Source of the DNA: an uncultured Selenomonadales bacterium
GTDB lineage: Bacteria; Bacillota; Negativicutes; Selenomonadales; Selenomonadaceae
NCBI GenBank assembly: GCA_946547205.1
Contig: CAMNPA010000008.1
Coordinates: 1 to 18,926 of the forward strand
Reading direction: 5' to 3'
DNA length: 18,926 bases
In this document: one piece after another, positions 1 to 7,774 of the stretch
Layout of the letters: each line of letters begins with the position of its first letter
How positions within the stretch are numbered: position 1 is the stretch's first letter
Notes under the pieces: generated by a model
Databases searched by the model: none
Seen by the model: only the letters and a program-made list of their open reading frames with translations
Told to the model about the DNA's origin: nothing
Translations under genes and position numbers: made by a program

Positions 1-965
1 AGATAATTGCTCACCGCCGATTCGTAAGGAATATCGAGCGCGGTCGATTTGTCCTGCTTGTCGTCGCAGTCGAATTGAACTTTGACATTCGTATCCTTCG
101 ATTCAAGAACTTTGCCGGTCAGATAATAAAATTTGTCGAAGTATTTGCAAACGTCCCAGGCATCCGCGCGACAACCTTCCTCGTGCCGCAAAGTGATTTC
201 GTTGTACAAAACATTTTCATGAACATAAATTCGCCGCGCAATGACGGCTTGTTTCGCGTTCTCGTAATTCAAACTGCAGCCGACGCTGATTTTGGTTTCA
301 AGCGTTCGCAAATCCGTTTCAGCAAAATAACACGTTCGCGCAGAAGAATAGGTGTTACTCTCCAGTCGCTTGCAAAAATCAATCGGCACACTTCGACTCA
401 ATAGCTCAAGCGAATCATCGGCGGAAAAATCTTCAAACGACTTGAAGCCGACGCTCACTTGCAACTTATTCAGCCGCGAATTGGCGAACAAAATCTGCCC
501 GTGACTTTCGGCAAGCTCCTTGAGAAATTCCCAGTCGCTCAAGTTTTCACGGTAAATCATTTCCGCGACGACTTCATCTTTCCAGCAAATCAAATCCGCG
601 TCCTTGCAATTTTTCTTGACGGCATCGAGTATCTCCGAAAATTTTTTCTTCGCCGACTGAAACGTCATGCTGCGTCGTTCGTCTTCAAGCTGACACGATA
701 AACTTTTCGCCGTCACGTACAAAAGCCGATTGTCGATTTGAGTTTCAAGCCGGCATTGACAAATAATCCCGCAAAAAATAATGTCCTTGTCCGCCTTGAC
801 CGTCACGACAGACTTGTTCCGGCTCAAAATTTTTTTCGCGTCAAATTTTTCATCGACAATGCAAGTCAATCGACAAACGCCGTGTTCGTGAGCACGTTCG
901 ACAACTTCAATATTCAGCAGCTCCGTATAGTCGACGCCTTCAACTTTCAAATCGCCGAGCGTCAT
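1..965 (-). CDS. VgrG/gp27-like hub protein of a contractile injection system, partial (C-terminus beyond left edge)
   Basis: This is the N-terminal ~321 residues of a minus-strand gene that runs off the left edge. I translated it by hand from the reverse complement with no stop. The ATG at 965 overlaps the stop of the upstream PAAR-like gene (ATGA), which fixes the start. A central segment reading YRENLSDWEFLKELAESHG matches the hallmark of the VgrG/phage gpD/gp27 fold (YxETDWEFLxRLAxxxG). The last visible residues (LTGKVLESKDTNVKVQFDCD, then IPYESAVSN) resemble the start of the OB-fold spike region of Bacillota VgrG-like proteins. Known VgrG proteins form the trimeric hub and spike joining tube to baseplate. 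Co-transcription with a DUF4280 tip protein supports the call. Any C-terminal effector extension lies outside the window. Confidence 0.85.
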   Translation of the reverse strand, partial: MTLGDLKVEGVDYTELLNIEVVERAHEHGVCRLTCIVDEKFDAKKILSRNKSVVTVKADKDIIFCGIICQCRLETQIDNRLLYVTAKSLSCQLEDERRSMTFQSAKKKFSEILDAVKKNCKDADLICWKDEVVAEMIYRENLSDWEFLKELAESHGQILFANSRLNKLQVSVGFKSFEDFSADDSLELLSRSVPIDFCKRLESNTYSSARTCYFAETDLRTLETKISVGCSLNYENAKQAVIARRIYVHENVLYNEITLRHEEGCRADAWDVCKYFDKFYYLTGKVLESKDTNVKVQFDCDDKQDKSTALDIPYESAVSNY

Positions 966-1303
966 TGGAATTTTATCGTCCCGCCGAGTGTGCACGTTAA
1001 AAAGCTGTCTTTCGTCAACGCCGGTGCGCCGCCGACGAAATAATGCATGTCGCAACTTTTCCACGCCATAACTATAGCCGGCACGCATGGCGCAGGTCCC
1101 GCAGGCGTCGGCGGAATCATTTTGCACGTCCCGAACGTCAGCACGTTTTTAAGCGGCACGTAGTCAGTTGCGTTGAGCAGTGGCAGATGCGTCTTGCACG
1201 AAATCACGCCGTGACTTACCGGGCATTGAATCGGTATCGGTACCGGTGCCGTCGCTCCGCTGCATTTTATCATTGCCATTGCCGTCATGTATTCTTTGCT
1301 CAT
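962..1303 (-). CDS. DUF4280 / PAAR-like spike tip protein
   Basis: A 113-residue protein with the DUF4280 (PAAR-like) pattern: an early CSG at residues 14-16, a D-Y-VPLKN stretch near 47-53, FGTC at 57-60, a proline-rich segment ending PCVPAI, a conserved W, then GGAPALTKDSFLTC and a closing GGTIKF. DUF4280 proteins are about this length and cap the VgrG spike in contractile injection systems; the cysteines may bind metal. A good ribosome site (AGGAG, six bases before the ATG) precedes it on the minus strand. Its stop overlaps the start of the VgrG-like gene by four bases, so tip and hub are translationally coupled. The VWA gene ends 17 bases upstream, giving a three-gene minus-strand operon. 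Confidence 0.88.
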   Translation of the reverse strand: MSKEYMTAMAMIKCSGATAPVPIPIQCPVSHGVISCKTHLPLLNATDYVPLKNVLTFGTCKMIPPTPAGPAPCVPAIVMAWKSCDMHYFVGGAPALTKDSFLTCTLGGTIKFQ

Positions 1304-1320
1304 TTCTGTGGCTCCTTACT

Positions 1321-3105
1321 TCATTTTGCGTCCGCAGAACGTCCTCGTCCCAAAAAATTTTTCTGTCCGTGCGCATGTTCATCAGCCTCGGTCGGTTTCA
1401 AACTTTTGTAAATCATAATCAGCTCGGCAGACTCGTCAGGCGTCGTGATGTTAATCGTGTCGCCGTAAATCAATTCGACGCGTTGACCCTTTGCAATCAA
1501 GTCGCTCCGTTCAAGAATCGTGTACGCCGAATCGTTCGCGACGGAAAGACCGCTTTCAGTCGGCGCGAGAACAATTCCGCCGGTGTCTGTGAAATATTCT
1601 TCGACGCCGCAACCTGTCAACAGTTCGACGAGAGAAATTTTGTCGGCGTTCATTTGAAAGAGGTTGCACTCCAAGGGCGCGACGTTTTCACCGCCGGGAA
1701 TTTTCGTAACATAAATCATCAGCTTGCCCTTGAACGATAAACTTTGACGGTCAGCCGACTTGGCGAAAAATTTATCGACCGGCAGCAGATTTTTTTTCAC
1801 GACGACGGAAGCTGAAACTTGCTCGCGCGTCTCACGTCGTCGCCTGCTCAATCGCCACGACAAAAATCCAATCACGCCGATAGCCGCAAGCGCGACAATC
1901 CACGCCGCATAATTTGTTGAAGGCACGGTTATTAACGCGGTGTCGTCTCCGTCAAAAATTATCCCGACGTCCGCGAAGTGAATTTTCTGCAGAGAAACGC
2001 TCTCCGCATCGTCAAGCGCGACTTTAATCACGCCGTTCGAAATCGTCCCGTTAATTCTCGCATCGTTGAGCGTCAAACCGATTGTCTTGCCGTCAAAATA
2101 CGCATCGCTCAAAATTTTTTCGGAGCCGTCAGAGTGAAGCGGCGTTATCTGCAGAACTTTGCGGCCGAAAATCGACGACTTAACATCAGTCTGCACGCGA
2201 CCTTTGACAGTTGGGACAACGTCTAACGTCAAGCCGGTCCCTGCGGGATATTTCAGCGCGAGTTCAAATTTGCTTGGCGGCGAAGATTCGGCGACGAAAA
2301 TTTTTGTGAAAGTCGCGTCGACGATTTTTTCAGCCGACATGCCCTTAAGCTCGACGTTTCCCGCATTCGACGACAGCAGGAAAATTTTCAATCGGTCAGC
2401 GCGAACGGGAACTTCACATTGCAAATTGCTCGACGTGAGATTTTCTATCGGCAGCTCGATATGCGGCGTGTGAAAATCGTCGTGAACAATCGTTCGCATC
2501 GTCGTCATCAAGTCGCGGTAGTGCGTCGGAATTTCGCGCGCGTAGTTGCCGTAGCTGTGATAGTTCGGCGGGTTTTCGTCGTAGCGCACACTTAGAATGT
2601 AGACGGGAATTCCGAGCCACTTTGCCTGCTCCAAGCCTGCACGAAAATTTTCGACTGAACGCAGATTCTGCTCCGACTTGTCCAAAAGATTTTCGCCGTC
2701 AGTGAAGATGATGATATATCGTTCCGTGTGGAATTTGTTCGACAACATGTCAATCGCCGACAGAAGAGCCGCGCCCGCATTGCTTCGACCTGAATAGTGA
2801 ATGTTGAAGTGTGCGGGACTGCCGCCGACTTTCGACAGTGGCTTGATAATGTGCACGTTCTCTTTGAACGCGACGATTCCGACTTCATCAGTCGCCGAAA
2901 AATTTTCCATGCTCCAGGTCACGCTTTGAGCGATGATTTGGTTTGGATCGGCCTTCGTCATCGATTCGCTGGCGTTTATGACGAAGACGAATTCTCTGCA
3001 TTCGCCGGCCGCCATGGAGCAGAGCAAGCACGTCGTCGTTATCGCGATGAGCAAAAAATTTCGGAGAACGTGTTCGTTTCGCTTTCTGATAGAGATATGC
3101 CTCAC
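1321..3105 (-). CDS. Membrane-anchored VWA-domain protein with C-terminal FHA-like domain
   Basis: 594 residues from a GTG start. Residues ~15-33 form a hydrophobic signal sequence or anchor (FLLIAITTTCLLCSMAAG). A von Willebrand A domain follows (~38-210): the MIDAS loop is N44-A-S46-E-S48, where the canonical first residue is Asp, and FTDGEN at 135-140 supplies the conserved Asp. Residues 220-395 are beta-rich and unassigned. A transmembrane helix spans ~399-418, followed by RRRRETR, so the C-terminus should be cytoplasmic and the VWA domain outside. Residues ~456-568 look like a degenerate FHA domain (LSVANDSAYTILERSDLI). The start is not certain: a GAAGG(TG)AGG purine tract overlaps the GTG rather than sitting upstream; a TTG 17 codons in is an alternative. 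The promoter at 3145-3173 reads into it. As first gene of the tip/hub operon it may link the machine to the envelope; that role is inference. Confidence 0.8.
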   Translation of the reverse strand: MRHISIRKRNEHVLRNFLLIAITTTCLLCSMAAGECREFVFVINASESMTKADPNQIIAQSVTWSMENFSATDEVGIVAFKENVHIIKPLSKVGGSPAHFNIHYSGRSNAGAALLSAIDMLSNKFHTERYIIIFTDGENLLDKSEQNLRSVENFRAGLEQAKWLGIPVYILSVRYDENPPNYHSYGNYAREIPTHYRDLMTTMRTIVHDDFHTPHIELPIENLTSSNLQCEVPVRADRLKIFLLSSNAGNVELKGMSAEKIVDATFTKIFVAESSPPSKFELALKYPAGTGLTLDVVPTVKGRVQTDVKSSIFGRKVLQITPLHSDGSEKILSDAYFDGKTIGLTLNDARINGTISNGVIKVALDDAESVSLQKIHFADVGIIFDGDDTALITVPSTNYAAWIVALAAIGVIGFLSWRLSRRRRETREQVSASVVVKKNLLPVDKFFAKSADRQSLSFKGKLMIYVTKIPGGENVAPLECNLFQMNADKISLVELLTGCGVEEYFTDTGGIVLAPTESGLSVANDSAYTILERSDLIAKGQRVELIYGDTINITTPDESAELIMIYKSLKPTEADEHAHGQKNFLGRGRSADAK

Positions 3106-3144
3106 CTTCTAAAAATGCAGTGTGGTTATCGTTAATTGAACGAG

Positions 3145-3173
3145 ATTATATAACTTGAAGAAATAATCTACAA
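3145..3173 (-). promoter_or_regulatory. Sigma-70-type promoter for the VWA-PAAR-VgrG operon
   Basis: On the minus strand TTGTAG (3173-3168) is followed after exactly 17 bases by a perfect TATAAT (3150-3145). It lies about 40 bases upstream of the GTG start of the VWA gene and has no competing gene on that side. Motif match only, not measured. Confidence 0.65.
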
Positions 3174-3406
3174 GCAGTTTTTTTATTTTTTGCGAGTTCG
3201 GTCGGATGGAGCTTCAAGATTGAGTGGCTGCGGCGTACTCAACGTTCAGAGTGTCGGTGAGTTTGTAAGCGGTGGCAGGAGTCTTGTCGCTCGGTTGACT
3301 TTGTGCAGTTGATTAGTCGGCGGCGCGGTGATGCTTCGGGCGCGGGAGTTTTTGTTGTCGGCAGCTCGTAAAAGCAATTGGTGGATTTCGGCAAAAATTC
3401 GGGTTG

Positions 3407-3420
3407 GTTTCGCGGGAAAC
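3407..3420. promoter_or_regulatory. parS-like near-palindrome
   Basis: GTTTCGCGGGAAAC differs from the GTTTCACGTGAAAC core of the chromosomal ParB site at two positions and keeps both GTTTC/GAAAC arms. It sits in the origin region, where a partition site would be expected, but no parA or parB gene is in the window and only one copy is seen, so chance is possible. Confidence 0.3.
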
Positions 3421-3554
3421 TTTTCGGCTGAAAATAGTGGTTTGTCGGAATGGCTTTGGTAGCATGTATTCCTTTCTGTTTGTATATCTATGCTTTAGTT
3501 TTATGTTTTTGTTTTGTTTGTTGGAGCAGATCATTTTTCGGCAAGCACTTTTTT

Positions 3555-3607
3555 CTTTCGTCAGTTTTTCTTCTTTCATCAGCTTTTTTCCTTCGTCAGT
3601 ATTTTTT
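3555..3607 (+). repeat. T-rich short direct repeats, possible DNA-unwinding element
   Basis: Three imperfect copies of TTCRTCAG followed by a run of T lie at 3557, 3575 and 3592, a period of 17-18 bases. They are inside the most T-rich part of the window and about 150 bases left of the iterons. AT-rich direct repeats beside iterons are typical of the melting region of iteron plasmids; that function is inferred. Confidence 0.45.
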
Positions 3608-3749
3608 ACATTTTCGAGAATTTTTCGGAAGGTTTTTTCATTTTCAACGTTGTTTTGTATAACAAATGCTTTACCTTGTTTTACGGCCGAAATTTTTTGC
3701 ACTTAAAATGCTCAGAAATGGCGTCAGAACGCGAAAAAATCGTTATTTC

Positions 3750-3940
3750 CCCAGGAATCGTAATGGACTATTTTCCCAGGATTCGTAATGGATTATCCCA
3801 GCATTCGTAATGAAAAACGGCATATTTACCCCCAGGATTCGTAATGAAAATACCCCCAGTTGTTTCAGTTTTTCTGTCATTTAGCTGGGGATAATGGATT
3901 ATCCCAGCATTTGTAATGGATTATCCCAGCATTTGTAATG
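3750..3940 (+). repeat. Iteron array of the replication origin
   Basis: Six direct copies of a 16-base unit, consensus CCCAGSATTYGTAATG, start at 3750 (one mismatch, GGAATC), 3775, 3797, 3831, 3903 and 3925. Where copies are adjacent the period is 22 bases (3775/3797 and 3903/3925, the unit plus GATTAT), about two helical turns, as expected for initiator binding on one DNA face. A partial copy (CCCCCAG, 3853-3859) and an inverted partial copy (GCTGGGGATAAT, 3884-3895) lie in the larger gap between the two groups. The gene directly downstream is a Rep_3-type initiator, the expected ligand. Confidence 0.88.
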
Positions 3941-3974
3941 AAAGATGTATTTAGTTAGCTAAAATAGCCAGTTA

Positions 3975-4045
3975 TTTGACATTGAGCTGGTGGTTGAGTT
4001 GGTGATTATGGTATATATTTGACGTTTGGCTGGTGGTTATGGTAT
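3975..4045 (+). repeat. Tandem repeat upstream of rep, candidate operator/promoter
   Basis: TTTGACATTGAGCTGGTGGTT (3975-3995, given by its first and last bases) recurs at 4018-4038 with three changes, and GTGATTATGGTAT (4002-4014) recurs as GTGGTTATGGTAT (4033-4045). The two blocks keep a similar order with the second more compact. They lie between the iterons and the rep ribosome site. Each begins with a TTGAC -35-like hexamer, but I cannot assign a convincing -10 at correct spacing. Autoregulation by Rep binding here would be typical, but is inferred. Confidence 0.4.
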
Positions 4046-4066
4046 CATGTGTATGAGGTGAGTTTT

Positions 4067-5374
4067 ATGGCTTGTAAGAAAAAAGAAATAAAAGAAGAGA
4101 CGGCTCTTGTGCTGCGGAATGATGTCTATCAGAGCAATCCGCTGATCAGCTCTCGGAAGGTTTTCGGACTTTTGGGCATGAGGATATTTTTGCTCGGCTT
4201 GATGGGAGTCAATCCGCATTTCTCGGAGCAGGACAAGTATTACGACGAAGACTTTCCTGAGTTGCTCATATCGACGAGCAAACTTACGGAGCTGTTTGGT
4301 AACACGAAATATCTGGCAGAGTTGAAACCGGCTTGCAAGAAACTTTTCGACACGATTATTGAGCTGAATCGCGCCAATGGTGGCGTTACGCTTTGCCATC
4401 TGTTCGATAAGTTAGAGTATGAGCCGAACGACGGGTTGCATTTGCAATTCAGTCGATATATGCGCCCGTATATTCTCGACCTGTTCCAATCGCAAGGCTA
4501 CACTCGAATCAATGCCAAGTATCTGTTTAAACTGTCGTCGCCGTATGCAATGAGACTTTTGGAGCTACTGTTGCAGTATCAAAATATTCGGCTCTTTAAA
4601 AAATTAATGGAGATTAAGCGTAGGATGACGGTTGAAGAACTCCGATTTGCGTTGAACGTGCCCGCAGGAACTTACAAAGATCGTATGGATCATTTTAAGA
4701 AATTCGTGCTCGACGATCCGATAAAAGAGATAAACACTCGGACGCCGTACATTGTTCGCTATGAGACGATAAAGGAAGGGCGCAGAGTCGTTGCCTTTGA
4801 ATTTACCATGGACACATGTAACGTGCCGAAAGACGACGAGGACGATTGCAATGTTAAGCGCGGCTGCGATGCAATACAGACACTTTGCGCACTTGGCTTC
4901 ACGGAGAGGATAGCACGGGCAATTTTCTCGAAGTGTCTGGACGAGGCAGATTGTTTTTCCAGAATCAATCGGGCGCAGGCGGTGTTGTATCGGAATAAGA
5001 GACCGATTAAGAACAAGCTCGGTTTTCTGCGCAAAGCGATAGAAGAAGATTGGCAAGTCGTCAGAGAAAGGACTCGAAGTAGCGAAGACAGTTCAACGTC
5101 AACAAGAACACGAACAGAGGCGAGAACAGATGATTCAATGACACCGATAGGAGAGATTGTAAGATCAATGACATTCTTGCCAATGGAATCGGCAAATCCG
5201 AATAAGCCGCAACCGATTAACGTCGATGGAAAACAAATTCCGCGCGGGCTGGCGGAAATTTTTATGAAGTACATACGAAAAGGCGAGATGCTTGACAGCG
5301 TTAAAGAAAGTCTGCAAGTTTACGACACGACAATTGAAAAGTTTATGGACGCTTGCGAGAAAAACGGGCTATGA
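4067..5374 (+). CDS. Plasmid replication initiator, Rep_3 family
   Basis: 435 residues from the ATG at 4067, chosen because GAGGTGAG lies just upstream; an in-frame start at 4019 has no such site and would add 16 unlikely residues. Two winged-helix regions can be traced: ~residues 20-150, and ~158-250 containing SPYAMRLLELLLQY, MTVEELRFALNV, YKDRMDHFKKFV, IKEINTRTPYIV and EGRRVVAFEF, which match the second winged helix of Rep_3 initiators (PF01051). The C-terminal ~180 residues are charged, with a Ser/Thr/Arg-rich linker near 335-355, and are not part of the core. The protein should bind the iterons at 3750-3940 to start replication. Arg is coded by AGA/AGG about a dozen times, far more than in the sheath gene, so the rep module may have a different origin from its neighbours. 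Confidence 0.9.
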   Translation: MACKKKEIKEETALVLRNDVYQSNPLISSRKVFGLLGMRIFLLGLMGVNPHFSEQDKYYDEDFPELLISTSKLTELFGNTKYLAELKPACKKLFDTIIELNRANGGVTLCHLFDKLEYEPNDGLHLQFSRYMRPYILDLFQSQGYTRINAKYLFKLSSPYAMRLLELLLQYQNIRLFKKLMEIKRRMTVEELRFALNVPAGTYKDRMDHFKKFVLDDPIKEINTRTPYIVRYETIKEGRRVVAFEFTMDTCNVPKDDEDDCNVKRGCDAIQTLCALGFTERIARAIFSKCLDEADCFSRINRAQAVLYRNKRPIKNKLGFLRKAIEEDWQVVRERTRSSEDSSTSTRTRTEARTDDSMTPIGEIVRSMTFLPMESANPNKPQPINVDGKQIPRGLAEIFMKYIRKGEMLDSVKESLQVYDTTIEKFMDACEKNGL

Positions 5375-5473
5375 CAAATTCAACGGCGTTATATTGAAAG
5401 TCATCATGAATGCTGCGCGCGCACCTTGTCACGAAAGCTTTGTTCGATAAAGAAAAATTTATCAGGCAAAGAG

Positions 5474-5502
5474 TTGTCGCGCTTATATTTTTTTGTTATA
5501 TT
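5474..5502 (+). promoter_or_regulatory. Promoter of the sheath/tube operon
   Basis: TTGTCG (5474-5479), a 17-base spacer and TATATT (5497-5502) give a good sigma-70-type promoter about 45 bases before the sheath start. The 5-base inverted repeat GTGTT-GAGT-AACAC (5512-5525) lies at about the expected transcript start and could be an operator or a 5' stabilising hairpin. Motif-based only. Confidence 0.6.
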
Positions 5503-5548
5503 GACTGGAAAGTGTTGAGTAACACAGTTTTTGTTAGGAGAATCGTTT

Positions 5549-7744
5549 ATGGCAAAAATTATCACACAGACAAACGGGACGATGCTCTTCGACGAGATCA
5601 ACCCGGAAAAATTGGACTTGTTGACGTTGGTCGGTGACGTCAAAGGTTTTGACAGCCTGTCCGATGAAAAAATCCAGGAGATACTTGAGGTTCTGTGCGT
5701 GAAAAGTTTCGACGAGTTCATTGAGAAATTTGATCCCGTCGTCTACTCGTTCTTCAACGCGAACAATCAGAAAGTCATGTACACGCTCAAAAAGCCCGAA
5801 TCAATTCCCGACGACCTTTTGACGGAAATTCATCTCAACATGCAGAATGACTTCCTGAAAATGCTTTTGACGCTCGTGGATACGAAACGCTCTCAAGGTC
5901 TGCTCAACGTCGATTTCAAATTCGAGAATCTCACCGATTTAATTTCGCCGCACAAAATCATTGAGGACATCAAGCAGAATCGTAAAGAGTTGCGCTACGT
6001 CTATTCGCAATACGTTCAGCTTGAGGACGAGGATCCCAAAAAGTTGGATCTCGGCGACAAGCTCAATGGCATGATGGAAGAAGCCAGCACGAATTACAAC
6101 AACGTCATGGCGATGTTGCCGCTTGCCATCGAAGACATCAAGACGCGTCTGCTTTTGACTTCCGGCGGCGGCGGTGCCGATGCCACTCCGCTTGCTTTGG
6201 GCGTCTTGACGATGGGCGAAGAAGGCGAATTGAAAGTTATCGAGGCTCCGAAAGAAGAACATTCAACCGCGCTTGTCTCTCTTGACGACAAAGTTAACGA
6301 GGGCTTGATTGAAGTTATCGGCGAAGATTACGTCGCGCTCAACGAAGACAATCACAACGACTATGTTAAAGCTCTCGTCACGCGAACTTTCTGCCCGTTG
6401 CCGTCAACAATGGTCAGCGAAATTGACATTGCCACGGAAATTCAACATTACAATTCCTATCTGCAGTTCTACAAGGACGCGAAGGACGACTTCATCAAGA
6501 CCGTTAAGCCGTTGATTGAAAAAATTCTGGGCGTGAGACTTTTCTTTGAGCAATATCCGTCGAAACTGCGCGGCATGAAACCGACTCTGCTCATAACAAA
6601 CATCAGCAACGAAATGATGGCGAAGGCTCCGAATCTTCCGCGCCTCGTGACTTATCTCAACACCGTCAACGGCAAAAATAATTTCGACCATACAATCTGG
6701 TACGCAATTTTCCCGTCAGTCGCATTCGCTGCGGACGGCAAAGCCAAATTGACGCGCCAACGTTTCAAAGGCAACACTGCTCCGACAAATACCAACGTCA
6801 ACACAATCGAATCGCTCGCGATGATTCTTGACGTGCTGAAAGATTTTCGCGTGCAATGTTTCTTCAGCTTCGCTTCGCACGAGAAAAATACTTTCAACGC
6901 AATGGCGACTGAAGGCATTGATAAATATATCGACAAGTCAACGCCGCTCATGAATAAATCTTACAGCGAATTCGCAATTCCCTGCTTCCCGAACTTCACG
7001 ATCATTCCGAAAGATAAATCGGGCGTCGTGCTTGATACGAAGATGACGCTCAACGAGAACAGCCACATCGCCGAAATTTCCAAAGCTAAGCAGGACATCA
7101 TGAAACTTTGGATTGACGGCATTTATGTCGGTGCGGCTTACGTCGCGGCCGGTATCGTCGCTGCTTATCAAGACCCGGAATATCTCAAGATGATTTTCCG
7201 CCGCAACGTCGACAACGAATTGCCCGGCGTGCGTTTCGACATCGAATCCGGCGACAATTCGCTTTTGGTCTTCACGACGCTCGCAAAAGAAATTACTGGC
7301 TTCACTGCGCCGATTAAACACGACATCAACAACAAATGCTTCGGCTTCGTCTTCTCGTCTGAAAATGCAATGTACGACGGACTGCCAATCACGAACATCA
7401 TGGTTTACAAGTCTCGCGATTTGCTCTACGACGAGGACAACGGTGTTTATGAGCCGATTTACAAAACGCAAGTCACGACTTACATTCATCGCGTCCTGCG
7501 CAACATGAGCAGCGACTTCAAGGAAGACAAAATTATTCGTTTCTTCAGCTCCAATCCTACTTCGCAGTCGAGCAAGTGGCTTGACAAACGCGAGAGACTC
7601 AACGCGATTATCGGCACCGGCGACGCCATTGACTACGTGATTGACGAGGACAACGGCATTTGCACGCTCAACATCACGTTCAACGGCAACATCAAGAATT
7701 TGGATATTGAGACCAATCGCACCACGAGCTCGCATCACGTTTGA
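5549..7744 (+). CDS. Probable contractile sheath protein (divergent TssB/TssC-like)
   Basis: 731 residues from the ATG at 5549, placed eight bases after AGGAG (5536-5540); a TTG at 5531 lies before this ribosome site. An N-terminal alpha-rich part (~1-200) is followed by a flexible SGGGG linker (205-209), then a larger alpha/beta part ending in a beta-rich tail (NGICTLNITFNGNIKNLDIE). The segment WIDGIYVGAAYVAAGIVAAYQDPEYL is reminiscent of the helical region of TssC-type sheaths. I do not recognise a family with certainty. The call rests on size, its place immediately before two Hcp-like tube genes, its own promoter, and the VgrG/PAAR genes nearby. The length would fit a fused TssB+TssC or a sheath with an added domain. 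Alternative: another large structural or scaffold protein of the same machine. Confidence 0.6.
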   Translation: MAKIITQTNGTMLFDEINPEKLDLLTLVGDVKGFDSLSDEKIQEILEVLCVKSFDEFIEKFDPVVYSFFNANNQKVMYTLKKPESIPDDLLTEIHLNMQNDFLKMLLTLVDTKRSQGLLNVDFKFENLTDLISPHKIIEDIKQNRKELRYVYSQYVQLEDEDPKKLDLGDKLNGMMEEASTNYNNVMAMLPLAIEDIKTRLLLTSGGGGADATPLALGVLTMGEEGELKVIEAPKEEHSTALVSLDDKVNEGLIEVIGEDYVALNEDNHNDYVKALVTRTFCPLPSTMVSEIDIATEIQHYNSYLQFYKDAKDDFIKTVKPLIEKILGVRLFFEQYPSKLRGMKPTLLITNISNEMMAKAPNLPRLVTYLNTVNGKNNFDHTIWYAIFPSVAFAADGKAKLTRQRFKGNTAPTNTNVNTIESLAMILDVLKDFRVQCFFSFASHEKNTFNAMATEGIDKYIDKSTPLMNKSYSEFAIPCFPNFTIIPKDKSGVVLDTKMTLNENSHIAEISKAKQDIMKLWIDGIYVGAAYVAAGIVAAYQDPEYLKMIFRRNVDNELPGVRFDIESGDNSLLVFTTLAKEITGFTAPIKHDINNKCFGFVFSSENAMYDGLPITNIMVYKSRDLLYDEDNGVYEPIYKTQVTTYIHRVLRNMSSDFKEDKIIRFFSSNPTSQSSKWLDKRERLNAIIGTGDAIDYVIDEDNGICTLNITFNGNIKNLDIETNRTTSSHHV

Positions 7745-7774
7745 TTCTAAAATTCCGGCAAAGAAGGTTTTATC

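Larger units (their letters stand above)
3106..4066. other. Intergenic replication-origin region
   Basis: About 960 bases with no credible protein gene lie between the divergent VWA and rep genes. From left to right they hold: the minus-strand promoter (3145-3173); ~230 bases without recognisable features (3174-3400); a parS-like near-palindrome (3407-3420); a very T-rich stretch (about 3470-3660) with three short direct repeats, suited to be a melting element; six iterons (3750-3940); and a tandem repeat just upstream of rep. The order AT-rich zone, iterons, rep gene is the usual arrangement of theta-replicating Rep_3 plasmids. Reading frames here give low-complexity Phe/Ser- or Lys-rich products without good ribosome sites. 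Confidence 0.75.

Noticed and set aside
1043..1740. Plus-strand reading frames over the VWA and PAAR genes
   Set aside because: They overlap genes with clear domain signatures on the minus strand.
3313..3702. 129-residue minus-strand reading frame in the origin region
   Set aside because: GTG start without a ribosome site; Lys/Asn-rich low-complexity product from T-rich DNA, covering the parS-like and direct-repeat elements; no recognisable domain.
3404..3706. Plus-strand hydrophobic Phe/Ser-rich reading frames in the same stretch
   Set aside because: Composition follows the T-runs, there is no ribosome site, and all three plus-strand frames there look alike.
4019..4066. Longer N-terminus for the replication initiator
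   Set aside because: The extra codons read through the upstream tandem repeat, and the only good ribosome site (GAGGTGAG) serves the ATG at 4067.
5375..5473. Terminator after the rep gene
   Set aside because: No GC-rich hairpin followed by a T-run was visible in this gap, so transcription may continue from rep into the sheath operon.
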